Shown one piece after another: positions 43,925-52,148 of a stretch of DNA of 64,000 bases; positions within the stretch are counted from its first letter, which is position 1, and each line of letters starts with the position of its first letter. Position numbers and translations under genes: made by a program. The notes below the pieces were generated by a model. The model saw only the letters and a program-made list of their open reading frames with translations, did not search any database and was not told the DNA's origin. Location: assembly GCF_013450155.1 (NCBI RefSeq), contig NZ_JACCKD010000001.1:806001-870000 (forward strand). Reading direction: 5' to 3'. This DNA is from Haloechinothrix aidingensis (GTDB lineage: Bacteria > Actinomycetota > Actinomycetes > Mycobacteriales > Pseudonocardiaceae).

Positions 43925-44038
43925 GTGAAGGTAAGGCCGAGCGTCAAGCGGATCTGCGCCAAGTGCCAGATCGTCCGGCGACACGGGCGCATCATGGTGA
44001 TTTGCGACAACCTGCGGCACAAGCAGCGGCAGGGCTGA
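43925..44038 (+). CDS. rpmJ: 50S ribosomal protein L36, zinc-binding type
   Basis: A 37-residue L36 ([37 protein letters not shown]-type). Zn ligands C11, C14, C27 and H32 mark the C+ form. GTG 43925 has AGGAG ten bases upstream. It is shorter than its surrounding frame. Confidence 0.95.
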   Translation: MKVRPSVKRICAKCQIVRRHGRIMVICDNLRHKQRQG

Positions 44039-44094
44039 TCACCGGGCACTGGTGGAGAACGGCGACGACAACTCCATGACGCCTCCCCGCACCT

Positions 44095-44113
44095 GCTGTG
44101 ACGACGTCACAGC
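44095..44113 (+). other. Hairpin in the rpmJ-rpsM gap
   Basis: GCTGTGAC (44095-44102) pairs with GTCACAGC (44106-44113) around GAC. It lies in a 204-bp untranslated gap before rpsM and may be a leader or processing structure. Confidence 0.4.
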
Positions 44114-44242
44114 GCACCCCCGGGCACTTCAGGCCGGGGCCGGGACACCGCAGGCGAGAGCAGGCGGTGGGACACGCGAGTCGGTCCCGGAACGGGCGGG
44201 GAGAAGACCTGAAGTACAAGATAATGAGGAGCGGAAAGGCCA

Positions 44243-44617
44243 ATGGCACGACTCGCAGGCGTTGACCTCCCCCGCGAAAAGCGGTTGGAGATCGCGCTCA
44301 CGTATATCTACGGGATCGGCCGTACCCGCGCCAAGGACGTGGTCTCGGCGACGGGCGTCAACCCCGACACTCGGGTGAAGGACGTCACCGACGAAGACCT
44401 GGTCAAGCTGCGGGACTACATCGAAGACAACTTCAGGGTTGAAGGCGACCTCCGTCGCGAGGTAAACGCGGATATCCGCCGGAAGATCGAGATCGGTTGC
44501 TACGAAGGCCTCCGTTGGCGGCGCGGTCTGCCGGTGCGCGGTCAGCGCACGAAGACCAATGCGCGCACGCGTAAGGGCCCGAAGAAGACCGTCGCAGGTA
44601 AGAAGAAGGCCAGGTAA
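44243..44617 (+). CDS. rpsM: 30S ribosomal protein S13
   Basis: A 124-residue S13 ([63 protein letters not shown]) in the 30S head, contacting P-site tRNA and the 50S B1 bridge. The start follows AGGAGCGGAAAGG. A 61-codon small ORF begins two bases after its stop. Confidence 0.98.
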   Translation: MARLAGVDLPREKRLEIALTYIYGIGRTRAKDVVSATGVNPDTRVKDVTDEDLVKLRDYIEDNFRVEGDLRREVNADIRRKIEIGCYEGLRWRRGLPVRGQRTKTNARTRKGPKKTVAGKKKAR

Positions 44618-44619
44618 CC

Positions 44620-44805
44620 GTGAGCGGGCAAGGCAGGAAAGTCGTGCGAATGGCTCGTGGCCAGCAACGCCACGGATCATGCATGTCCGCGAAGGCGCTC
44701 TACGCGCGCCCGTTGGCCTTGCGCCAGCTTTATACCGATGCCGGCACCGTGATCCGGCGCGGCCAGCGCGAAGCCGCGGCCGCCCACCAGGAGAACTCGC
44801 GCTAA
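44620..44805 (+). CDS. Small basic protein of unknown function between rpsM and rpsK
   Basis: A 61-residue ORF begins at GTG 44620, two bases after the rpsM stop, and ends 14 bases before rpsK, filling the gap exactly. About 80 percent of its codons end in G or C, like its neighbours, so it looks like genuine coding sequence. The product is basic and helical-looking ([21 protein letters not shown]) with one cysteine; I recognise no family. A shorter version from an internal ATG is possible. Position suggests a ribosome-associated role, but this is inference. In many actinobacteria rpsK follows rpsM directly. Confidence 0.55.
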   Translation: MSGQGRKVVRMARGQQRHGSCMSAKALYARPLALRQLYTDAGTVIRRGQREAAAAHQENSR

Positions 44806-44819
44806 GAGGAGTCGCAGTA

Positions 44820-45224
44820 ATGCCACCGAAGTCTCGCGCGTCGGGCGCCAAGAAGGTCCGGCGCAAGGAGAAAAAGAATGTAGCGCATGGTCATGCGCAC
44901 ATCAAGAGCACTTTCAATAACACCATTGTGTCCATCACCGACCCGGGCGGTGCGGTGATCTCGTGGGCCTCGTCCGGGCATGTCGGGTTCAAGGGTTCGC
45001 GGAAGTCGACGCCGTTCGCTGCGCAGATGGCGGCGGAGAACGCCGCGCGTAAGGCAGCAGAGCACGGGATGAAGAAGGTGGATGTGTTCGTCAAGGGACC
45101 TGGTTCCGGCCGGGAGACCGCGATTCGTTCGCTTCAGGCCGCCGGTCTCGAGGTCGGCACCATCCAGGACGTGACCCCGCAGCCGCACAACGGCTGCCGC
45201 CCGCCGAAGCGGCGCAGGGTCTGA
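44820..45224 (+). CDS. rpsK: 30S ribosomal protein S11
   Basis: A 134-residue S11 ([62 protein letters not shown]) of the 30S platform. ATG 44820 follows AGAGGAGTCG. A longer in-frame extension upstream overlaps the small ORF and is not used. Confidence 0.98.
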   Translation: MPPKSRASGAKKVRRKEKKNVAHGHAHIKSTFNNTIVSITDPGGAVISWASSGHVGFKGSRKSTPFAAQMAAENAARKAAEHGMKKVDVFVKGPGSGRETAIRSLQAAGLEVGTIQDVTPQPHNGCRPPKRRRV

Positions 45225-45248
45225 CGAGGTCGGGGAGGAGTAAAAGTC

Positions 45249-45854
45249 ATGGCTCGATACACCGGACCCGCGACCAGGAAGTCCCGTCGCCTCAAGGTTG
45301 ATCTCGTCGGTGGTGACCAAGCGTTCGAGCGTCGTCCCTACCCGCCGGGGCAGCATGGCCGGGGCAGGATCAAGGAGAGCGAGTACCTGCTGCAGCTGCA
45401 GGAGAAGCAGAAGGCTCGCTTCACGTACGGCGTGCTGGAGCGCCAGTTCCGTCGCTACTACGAAGAGGCGGTGCGCCGGCAGGGCAAGACCGGTGAGAAC
45501 CTGCTGCAGATCCTCGAATCGCGGCTGGACAACGTTGTGTACCGCGCGGGTATCGCGCGCACGCGTCGCCAGGCGCGGCAGCTGGTCAGCCACGGTCACT
45601 TCCTTGTCAACGGCGAGAAGGTGAACATCCCCAGCTACCGGGTGACGAAGTTCGACATCATCGACGTGCGCCCGAAGTCGCTGTCGATGTTGCCGTTCGT
45701 AGCCGCGAAGGAATCCTTCGGTGACCGGCCCATCCCGGGTTGGTTGCAGGTCGTTCCGTCGAACCTGCGGGTGCTCGTGCACCAGTTGCCCGAGCGCGCT
45801 CAGATCGACGTTCCCGTGCAGGAACAGCTGATCGTTGAGCTTTACTCGAAGTGA
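45249..45854 (+). CDS. rpsD: 30S ribosomal protein S4
   Basis: A 201-residue S4 (MARYTGPATRKSRRLKVDLVGG, YPPGQHGRGR, with the S4 RNA-binding domain ESRLDNVVYRAGIARTRRQARQLVSHGHFLVNG). This is the cysteine-free form. It initiates 30S assembly. rpoA follows after 87 bp. Confidence 0.98.
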   Translation: MARYTGPATRKSRRLKVDLVGGDQAFERRPYPPGQHGRGRIKESEYLLQLQEKQKARFTYGVLERQFRRYYEEAVRRQGKTGENLLQILESRLDNVVYRAGIARTRRQARQLVSHGHFLVNGEKVNIPSYRVTKFDIIDVRPKSLSMLPFVAAKESFGDRPIPGWLQVVPSNLRVLVHQLPERAQIDVPVQEQLIVELYSK

Positions 45855-45941
45855 TCGGGCCTCTCGGCCCGGACCTCGAGTTGCGTCAATAAAGGAATCC
45901 GGCGTCATATAGCGGTCGCCGGCAGGAAAGGAAGATCGACA

Positions 45942-47024
45942 GTGCTGATTTCCCAGCGCCCGGGGCTGTCCGAGGAGACAGTCACCGAGACCCGTTCCCG
46001 GTTCACGCTCGAGCCGCTCGAGCCCGGATTCGGCTACACGCTCGGCAACTCGATTCGTCGTACGTTGCTGTCGTCGATTCCCGGCGCGGCGGTGACCAGC
46101 ATCCGTATCGACGGTGTGCTGCACGAGTTCTCCACGGTTCCTGGTGTGAAGGAAGATGTGACCGACATCATCCTCAACATCAAGGAGCTCGTCGTGTCCT
46201 CGGAAGAGGACGAGCCCGTGACGATGTACCTGCGCAAGCAAGGGCCGGGTGAAGTGACCGCGGCGGACATCGTGCCGTCGGCCGGTGTCACCGTGCACAA
46301 CCCGGACCTGCACATCGCCTCGCTGAACGCGAAGGGCAAGCTCGAGGTCGAGCTCGTCGTGGAGCGTGGCCGTGGCTACGTACCGGCCATGCAGAACAAG
46401 CAGGCAGGCGCGGAGATCGGCAGGATTCCGGTGGATTCGATCTACTCACCGGTGCTGAAGGTGACCTACAAGGTCGAGGCCACGCGTGTGGAGCAGCGCA
46501 CCGACTTCGACAAGCTGATCCTGGATGTGGAAACCAAGCCGTCCATCACGCCGCGCGACGCTGTGGCGTCGGCCGGCAGGACGCTGGTGGAGCTGTTCGG
46601 GTTGGCGCGCGAGCTCAATGTCGATGCCGAAGGCATCGAGATCGGTCCTTCCCCGCAGGAGGCGGACACGATCGCCGCGTACGCGATGCCGATCGAGGAC
46701 CTCGACCTCACGGTCCGGTCCTACAACTGCCTCAAGCGGGAAGGGATCCACACCGTCGGTGAGCTGGTCTCCCGTAGCGAGGCCGACCTTCTCGACATCC
46801 GGAACTTCGGCGCCAAGTCGATCGACGAGGTCAAGATGAAGCTTGTCGGTCTGGGACTCGCTCTCAAGGACAGCCCCCCCGGGTTCGACCCCAGCGCGGC
46901 GGCTGCGAACTACGAGAGCGAGGGCTGGTCCGAGGAGAGCTTCGAGGGGATCTCGGACGTCGACGAGATTTCTGAAAACGGCCACGATGACGGCCAGGAC
47001 TACGCAGAGACGGAGCAGCTGTAA
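45942..47024 (+). CDS. rpoA: DNA-directed RNA polymerase subunit alpha
   Basis: The 360-residue alpha subunit has its N-terminal dimerisation domain ([32 protein letters not shown]) and C-terminal alpha-CTD ([47 protein letters not shown]), joined by a linker. An acidic C-terminal tail of about 40 residues follows the CTD. GTG 45942 follows GGAAAGGAAG. rplQ begins directly after its stop. Confidence 0.98.
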   Translation: MLISQRPGLSEETVTETRSRFTLEPLEPGFGYTLGNSIRRTLLSSIPGAAVTSIRIDGVLHEFSTVPGVKEDVTDIILNIKELVVSSEEDEPVTMYLRKQGPGEVTAADIVPSAGVTVHNPDLHIASLNAKGKLEVELVVERGRGYVPAMQNKQAGAEIGRIPVDSIYSPVLKVTYKVEATRVEQRTDFDKLILDVETKPSITPRDAVASAGRTLVELFGLARELNVDAEGIEIGPSPQEADTIAAYAMPIEDLDLTVRSYNCLKREGIHTVGELVSRSEADLLDIRNFGAKSIDEVKMKLVGLGLALKDSPPGFDPSAAAANYESEGWSEESFEGISDVDEISENGHDDGQDYAETEQL

Positions 47025-47636
47025 ATGCCTACTCCAACCAAGGGCCGCCGTCTCGGCGGGTCACCGTCCCACGAGAAGTTGATGATGGCGAACTTGGCGA
47101 CCTCCCTGTTCGAGCACGGTCGGATCACCACGACCGAGGCCAAGGCGAAGCGGGTTCGTCCCCTGGCGGAGAAGCTGATCACCAAGGCGAAGAACGGTGA
47201 TCTGCACAATCGCCGCCAGATCCAGAAGGTGATCCGCAACAAGTCGGTTGTGCACAAGCTGATGGCTGAGATCGGCCCGTTCTACGAGGACCGTAACGGC
47301 GGGTACACCCGGATTACGCGGACGCCGCCTCGGCAAGGTGACAACGCCCCGATGGCTGTCATCGAGCTGGTGTCCGAGAAGACGGTGACGTCGGAGGCCG
47401 AGAAGGCCCGCGGCACGAAGTTCGCCAAGGATCAGCCTGCTGACGAGGCGAAGGCGGCCGGACACGCTGCCGCGGACGCGGCTCTCGCCGAGCCGGCCGA
47501 GGACGCCGGTTCGGCGGAGGAGTCGGACGGTGACGGTGCGCCTGAGGCGGACGCGTCCGAGTCCGATGCGACCGTGGCGGAAGACGCCTCCCCGGGAGAG
47601 TCCGAGGAGGGCGAGAACAAGAAGGACGAGTCCTGA
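47025..47636 (+). CDS. rplQ: 50S ribosomal protein L17 with a long acidic tail
   Basis: The first ~120 residues are a normal L17 ([56 protein letters not shown]). Another ~80 residues of Ala, Glu, Asp and Ser follow, giving 203 residues, well beyond the E. coli length of about 127. The tail is disordered and strongly acidic. The gene starts immediately after rpoA and its transcript ends at a hairpin overlapping the start of truA. Confidence 0.95.
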   Translation: MPTPTKGRRLGGSPSHEKLMMANLATSLFEHGRITTTEAKAKRVRPLAEKLITKAKNGDLHNRRQIQKVIRNKSVVHKLMAEIGPFYEDRNGGYTRITRTPPRQGDNAPMAVIELVSEKTVTSEAEKARGTKFAKDQPADEAKAAGHAAADAALAEPAEDAGSAEESDGDGAPEADASESDATVAEDASPGESEEGENKKDES

Positions 47637-47657
47637 CGACTGACGGACTTGCCCCGG

Positions 47658-47694
47658 ACGAGCCCGCCGCCCCGGATGGGGGCGGCGGGCTCGT
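47658..47694 (+). terminator. Hairpin between rplQ and truA
   Basis: A perfect 14-bp stem pairs ACGAGCCCGCCGCC (47658-47671) with GGCGGCGGGCTCGT (47681-47694) around CCGGATGGG, followed by CCGTTTG. The TTG start of truA (47699) is four bases beyond the stem, so folding would also hide the truA start region. Confidence 0.7.
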
Positions 47695-47698
47695 CCGT

Positions 47699-48547
47699 TT
47701 GCGGTTGGATATTCGTTATGACGGCACAGCGTTCTCGGGTTGGGCCAAGCAGCCGGGGCTACGCACGGTGCAGGGGGACCTGGAGGACGCGCTGACCAAG
47801 CACCCTCCTGGCGCTTCGGTCCCCGGGTCGATCGTCGTCGCCGGCCGTACCGATGCCGGCGTGCACGCGACCGGCCAGGTCGCACACGTCGACGTCGTCT
47901 CCCTGACCCCGGGATCGACGTTTCGCGGGCTAAACGTGGACACGCGGGGCGTACCGGAGCTCGAGCGCGTGCGTCACCGGTGGAACCGGTATCTGGCGGC
48001 GGATATCCGCGTGACAGCGATCACGGCCGCTCCGAGCGGATTCGATGCGCGATTCTCAGCCGTTCGACGGCACTATCGTTACCGGGTTTCGGACGCCCCC
48101 TGGGGTGTCGATCCGCTATGTCGAATCGACACGCTGACGTGGCCGAAACGACTGGACGTGGATCGGATGAACCGGGCAGCCGACGGGCTTGTCGGGCTCA
48201 ACGACTTCGCCGCCTTCTGCAAGCAGCGTGAAGGCGCGACGACGATCCGTGAGCTGCAGAGGTTCTCATGGCAGCGTGTAGGAGATCATGTCGTCGAGGC
48301 GACCGTCACTGCGGACGCGTTCTGCCACTCCATGGTGCGCAGTCTCGTCGGCGCGTCGCTGCTCGTCGGTGATGGCCGGCGCGCTGTGAGTTGGCCGGCC
48401 GAGCTGCTTCAAGAAGGGGAGCGCAGTAGCGCTGTTGCCCCGGCCCATGGTCTGACGATGACTGGGGTTGATTACCCGGACAACGATTCGCTCGCCGCTC
48501 AGGCCGAAGCTAGCCGCCGGATGCGCTCGCTCGACGACGGGCGGTAA
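47699..48547 (+). CDS. truA: tRNA pseudouridine(38-40) synthase TruA
   Basis: The 282-residue enzyme modifies the anticodon arm. The catalytic aspartate is D52 in GRTDAGVHATGQVAH; RRHYRYRV and NDFAAFCKQ are also conserved. No ATG or GTG is available upstream in the open frame; TTG 47699 is the first possible start. Copy 3 of the dispersed palindrome lies in frame at residues 74-80 (TFRGLNV), in a segment that seems longer than in other actinobacterial TruA. It ends two bases from the convergent minus-strand gene. Confidence 0.95.
   Translation: MRLDIRYDGTAFSGWAKQPGLRTVQGDLEDALTKHPPGASVPGSIVVAGRTDAGVHATGQVAHVDVVSLTPGSTFRGLNVDTRGVPELERVRHRWNRYLAADIRVTAITAAPSGFDARFSAVRRHYRYRVSDAPWGVDPLCRIDTLTWPKRLDVDRMNRAADGLVGLNDFAAFCKQREGATTIRELQRFSWQRVGDHVVEATVTADAFCHSMVRSLVGASLLVGDGRRAVSWPAELLQEGERSSAVAPAHGLTMTGVDYPDNDSLAAQAEASRRMRSLDDGR
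47918..47937. repeat. Dispersed palindrome, copy 3 (inside truA)
   Basis: ACGTTTCGC-GG-GCTAAACGT with one mismatch between arms, read in frame in truA as Thr-Phe-Arg-Gly-Leu-Asn-Val. The same reading frame is used in copy 6. Confidence 0.8.
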
Positions 48548-48549
48548 GC

Positions 48550-49458
48550 CTATCCTGCTGGTCGCGTGGCCTGCATACGTCGAATCTCGTCGAGTAGGCC
48601 CGGTACGTCGGTGGCCAGGCGTTCGGCGGTCACGACGACGGTCCGCCACCCCGCCAGCCTCAACCGCGCGCGGCGACGTCGATCCTGCCGCTGCTGCGCA
48701 GGATGATCGTGCCATCGACCGTCGTATTCGACCGCGACTCTGTCCGAGACCAGCGCGAGATCGAGTCGCGCTACGAAACGTCCGTTGAACCGCACTGTAT
48801 ATTGTGGACGCGGATTGAGCCCGCCGTAGTACAAGACGACGCGAAGATCCGACTCAGGTGGCGATTCCGCCCGCGTGTCGGTGAGCTCGAGTGCGGCGCG
48901 GGCGAGCCTGATCCCGCGGTTGCGGCGGCAGCGGAAGTACCGGAACAGTGCGCTGCGGCGCACGTTACCGGAACGCAGGAAAGCGTCGAGGTCCGGAACT
49001 GCGAATCGCATTCTGCGTACCCAACCGTGCCGTCGCGGTGAAAGTCGAAGGACGAGGTCCAGAGCGATTCGCCGTGCGCGAGCCAGTCTGATTCCGTGCC
49101 ATGGCTTGGAATCCTTGCGAGTAGTTTCCGTTCTACGAACATGAATTCCCTGTACGGGGCCGAAGCGATGTTTCTCGGGAACGATGAGCTCGACCGGATC
49201 GTGCGGCTTGGCGAGTGGTACACCACGTACAGTCGCTGCCGAACGGCCGGTGAGGATCGCTTGCTGAGGTGCGATGAGAGCAGCGCCGCGGCATCGGAGC
49301 TCATGCGTAACCGGCAGGTCGGCGGGAGCGTATACGTCTTGGAAAAGGCGGCGGTACTTGCTGCTGCGCAGTTGAGACTCAGTGATCATCCCGGCGCGCC
49401 GTGCCGCTGAACCACGGAAGACGTCATGGAGATTCGGTGTGCGGGAGAAGTTCGACAC
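48550..49458 (-). CDS. AbiEi-like/DUF559 domain protein
   Basis: The 302-residue protein has an N-terminal winged-helix region of the AbiEi type (SAARRAGMITESQLRSSKYRRLFQDVYAP, ILTGRSAATVRGV) and a C-terminal restriction-endonuclease-like DUF559 domain (VAVEYDGRWHD, DRRRRARLRLAGWRTVVVT), with a likely active-site D/E in VEYDGRWH. Such proteins are common, scattered single genes in actinomycetes. It is convergent with truA (2-bp gap) and may be a recent insertion between the ribosomal and ESX clusters. Confidence 0.75.
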   Translation of the reverse strand: MSNFSRTPNLHDVFRGSAARRAGMITESQLRSSKYRRLFQDVYAPADLPVTHELRCRGAALIAPQQAILTGRSAATVRGVPLAKPHDPVELIVPEKHRFGPVQGIHVRRTETTRKDSKPWHGIRLARARRIALDLVLRLSPRRHGWVRRMRFAVPDLDAFLRSGNVRRSALFRYFRCRRNRGIRLARAALELTDTRAESPPESDLRVVLYYGGLNPRPQYTVRFNGRFVARLDLALVSDRVAVEYDGRWHDHPAQQRQDRRRRARLRLAGWRTVVVTAERLATDVPGLLDEIRRMQATRPAG

Positions 49459-49586
49459 GAAACCAACGTGCAGCTCCAGCTCGATACCTGCAAGTAATCA
49501 TTTGCACCAACGCTCCGTTCGTGCAAGGAATTTCCTAATCGCACCCGCCCGGGCGAAGATTCGTCACCTCACCGTCACCGGGGGTG

Positions 49587-49620
49587 GCTTGGCACCTTTC
49601 GCGGGCGAAACGCGCCAAGC
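49587..49620. repeat. Dispersed palindrome, copy 4 (downstream of the eccE unit)
   Basis: A 16-bp stem, GCTTGGCACCTTTCGC paired with GCGAAACGCGCCAAGC around GG, has two mismatches. It lies about 60 bp beyond the stop of the minus-strand gene at 49682, a terminator-like position, with GCTTGGC/GCCAAGC flanks. Confidence 0.75.
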
Positions 49621-49681
49621 CGGGTACGGGGGTACTCGTTGTGGCGGTCTCGTTGGTGGTGTGATCTGACAGCGGTCGCGA

Positions 49682-50404
49682 TCAATCGCCGCGGCGGACG
49701 GGTCCCAGTATCTGCTGCTCCTGCTGTGTAGTTACCAACCGGATGGGGCGCCAGATGTTGCGTCCCAGGGTGATTACCTGATCGTCCTTGAGGGTGGTCA
49801 GCTGATGCACCATTTGTGGCGGCAACGACCACATGCGCGCGGCCAGTTCAGCCTGCCCGGAAGGAAGCCGTTGCATCAGAACCAGATCCGATGCGTTGGC
49901 CGTCGAGCTGGCCTGTGGATGTAGGTAGGGCAGCACGTAGACAGTGGTCTGCCACGGAGACCTGGGCGGAAACAGTTCCTGCGGGGTCGGGCCGCCGTCA
50001 TGCATCACAAGGAGGGGGGCGTTCTCCGACGGGCGCGGTAGCTCTACCGGCGACAGCCTCCTGATCTGCACGTGTGGCGATGGTCGTCCGTCCGCTTGGG
50101 TGCCGGCAGCCTGCTTCACCACCTGCCACGCTGCCGGCCGACCCGTCGCGATGACGATCCACGCTCCGACCGCCATTGCCCGCATCGCCACCTGCCTGGC
50201 CAGGTAGAGCCCACCGACCAGCACGATTCGTGTCGGTGTCGCGCGCAGGGCCGACACCGTCAGCGGCTCGCCATCCATTCCCGATCCGAGAACGATTCCG
50301 CCGCGATCCCCGGACGGGCTGATCGCGTCGAGGAGCTCGGGGTCGACAACGAACTCGGGCGCGACCTCGGACGTCTTGGTTGTGTCACGTACGCGGGTGC
50401 TCAC
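49682..50404 (-). CDS. Unknown protein of the ESX-4-like locus
   Basis: A 240-residue protein overlapping the eccE stop by four bases (GTGA), so it is coupled to eccE. It has a Rossmann-like core (TRIVLVGGLYLARQVAMRAMAVGAWIVIATGRPAAWQVV) and repeated beta-strand/helix units (APLLVMHDGGP, QTTVYVLPYLH), but no Walker motif. The order G-x-P-x-x-x-x-L-x-x-T-P-T-R-I-V-L-V-G-G recalls the C-terminal part of some actinobacterial EccE-type proteins. It is probably cytoplasmic. Function unknown. Confidence 0.6.
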   Translation of the reverse strand: MSTRVRDTTKTSEVAPEFVVDPELLDAISPSGDRGGIVLGSGMDGEPLTVSALRATPTRIVLVGGLYLARQVAMRAMAVGAWIVIATGRPAAWQVVKQAAGTQADGRPSPHVQIRRLSPVELPRPSENAPLLVMHDGGPTPQELFPPRSPWQTTVYVLPYLHPQASSTANASDLVLMQRLPSGQAELAARMWSLPPQMVHQLTTLKDDQVITLGRNIWRPIRLVTTQQEQQILGPVRRGD

Positions 50405-51996
50405 GCCGTACCTCCCATCGGCAGGGTCGCTGCGAACCCGGCGACCTGGAGTCCGTGCAGCGGCGTCAACGAGAATCCGAGCCGCCCGGATACGCTGGTC
50501 AACCGTTGATCCGCTGCTTCGAGCTCGCGCGGATTGCGAGCGCTGACCCTGATCAACCCGCGCAGACCGACCTGCCCGTCGTCCGGCGCGGGCGAGATCG
50601 AGAGTGTCACCGTCGATGACAATGCGCGCACGCTGGTAAGCGCGTTGAGGGTGTTTGTGATCTTGCCCTTCGGCCACCCGGTGATCGCGTAGCTCGCATG
50701 CCCGACGCCGGCCGCTGTGACGCCGTCCCAGCGCTCGTGCAGCTTCACCGGATCATCGGACGCGGCGGCGGCGCTGAGCTCGGCGCCGGACACTCCGGAG
50801 CGCAGCAGCTCGTCGGGGTCGAGCGGACGGGTTGGTATGTCGCGAGCGTCGAGAGCATTGCGGACACGGGAGAGCGCACCGATCAGGGCGCGGTGGGCAC
50901 CGACGACACCGCCGCCGCGCTCGCGAATGGCTGCGGGGCAGCGACGCGGGTCGAGCCGCACAGCGATCCACGTGGTGCGGCGAGCAGCTGCGGGCAGCGG
51001 TCCGAGTACCTCCATGTAGGCGGCGAGGGCCGGCGAGTCGGAAGGCAGTGCGTTGCTACCGGGGTAGCAGTGCCAGAGCACCTTGATGGAGTCCAACACC
51101 ACCCCTCGGTCCTCGAGGCAAGGGGCCAGTGACGACAGGGGCAGGCTCGGCGCGTCTCCGGCGGTGGAGACGAGGGCGGGAGTGGGTTCGACCAGCAGAA
51201 CGGCCGTCCACACACCGTCATGCCAGGCGAAACCAACCGGCCGGCCGTCGTGGTCGGTGCCCTGGGCGACGAACAGGTCGGGAATGGCCAAGCGCAGGAG
51301 GTTGACCCGTGGGTCGTTACCGCCGAGGACCGAATCATCCTCTTCGGCTTCCTCGGCGATGTCTTCCAGGCTTGCTTGCGCTACCGGCGTGGTCGTCCGT
51401 TCGTGTGGCCGGAACCGGAACCGAGTCGTGCGCCCGAGCCAATGCGTGAACCATTGGCCTTTGACACGTAGGAACGTGATGACGAGTGCCACCAGCAGCG
51501 CTGCGAGCGCCACGTACAACAGCGACTCGTCGATGGCGATGAGGACGAGAGCGATGGCCAGGCCGACCTCGAGAACGATGAGGTTGATCACAGGAAGGCC
51601 GAGGAGGCTCCTGCTGGTGTTGCGGCGACGTGCGCTAGAGCTGACGTACGCAGCTCCCGTGTTCTGTGCGGCAGGTTCGTCCCCGCCGGGCTGCGGAGTC
51701 GGACCTCCCGGACCCCCCGGACCACCCGGGCCGCCCGGACCGCCAGGGCCGCGGGGTGGTCCACCGGTACCGCCGGGGCCCGCCGGAGGCGGCGGTACCG
51801 GTCTGTTGTGCGGATGCGCCCCGCCACCGGGTGGTTGTGCCCCACCGGGAGCGACCGGGCGACCCGGCGCGGCCGGATGGGGCGGCATGCCGCTCGGTGC
51901 ACCCTCCCTGCCCGGCGGGGGGCCGGGAGGGCGGCCACCGGGCTGCTGCGGTCCCGGATTTGGCCCGGTCGGGCGTGGAGGAGTGCTGACGGACAT
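50401..51996 (-). CDS. eccE: Type VII secretion protein EccE
   Basis: The 531-residue protein has a Pro/Gly-rich disordered N-terminus of about 120 residues, two adjacent transmembrane helices (LLGLPVINLIVLEVGLAIALVLIAI; LLYVALAALLVALVITFLRV) and an EccE domain (GTDHDGRPVGFAWHDGVWTAVLLVE). EccE is the periphery subunit of the ESX membrane complex; mycobacterial ESX-4 often lacks it. A run of PGG-type repeats lies near residues 80-95. The start at 51996 faces the divergent eccB. Confidence 0.85.
   Translation of the reverse strand: MSVSTPPRPTGPNPGPQQPGGRPPGPPPGREGAPSGMPPHPAAPGRPVAPGGAQPPGGGAHPHNRPVPPPPAGPGGTGGPPRGPGGPGGPGGPGGPGGPTPQPGGDEPAAQNTGAAYVSSSARRRNTSRSLLGLPVINLIVLEVGLAIALVLIAIDESLLYVALAALLVALVITFLRVKGQWFTHWLGRTTRFRFRPHERTTTPVAQASLEDIAEEAEEDDSVLGGNDPRVNLLRLAIPDLFVAQGTDHDGRPVGFAWHDGVWTAVLLVEPTPALVSTAGDAPSLPLSSLAPCLEDRGVVLDSIKVLWHCYPGSNALPSDSPALAAYMEVLGPLPAAARRTTWIAVRLDPRRCPAAIRERGGGVVGAHRALIGALSRVRNALDARDIPTRPLDPDELLRSGVSGAELSAAAASDDPVKLHERWDGVTAAGVGHASYAITGWPKGKITNTLNALTSVRALSSTVTLSISPAPDDGQVGLRGLIRVSARNPRELEAADQRLTSVSGRLGFSLTPLHGLQVAGFAATLPMGGTA
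51700..51760. repeat. 9-nt tandem repeat encoding GGP units in EccE
   Basis: Imperfect tandem repeats of CCGGGACCG-type units encode the GGPGGPGGP run in the N-terminal tail of EccE. They are low-complexity coding repeats, not a mobile element. Confidence 0.6.
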
Positions 51997-52148
51997 CCGT
52001 TCGATCTCTTCCCCTCATGTGTGCTGCCGAAGCTTGCTGGCCCCGCGAGTGTGCAGACTATCGCTCATTGGTAGAAAACCAACATGGACGGTCTGCGTAC
52101 GGCTATCGTGCGGAACCGTACCGCGACTGGGAGGGCTGTAGGTCCGTA

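Noticed and set aside
51700-51760. CRISPR-like short tandem repeat
   Set aside because: The repeats are coding 9-nt units for Gly-Gly-Pro without spacers.
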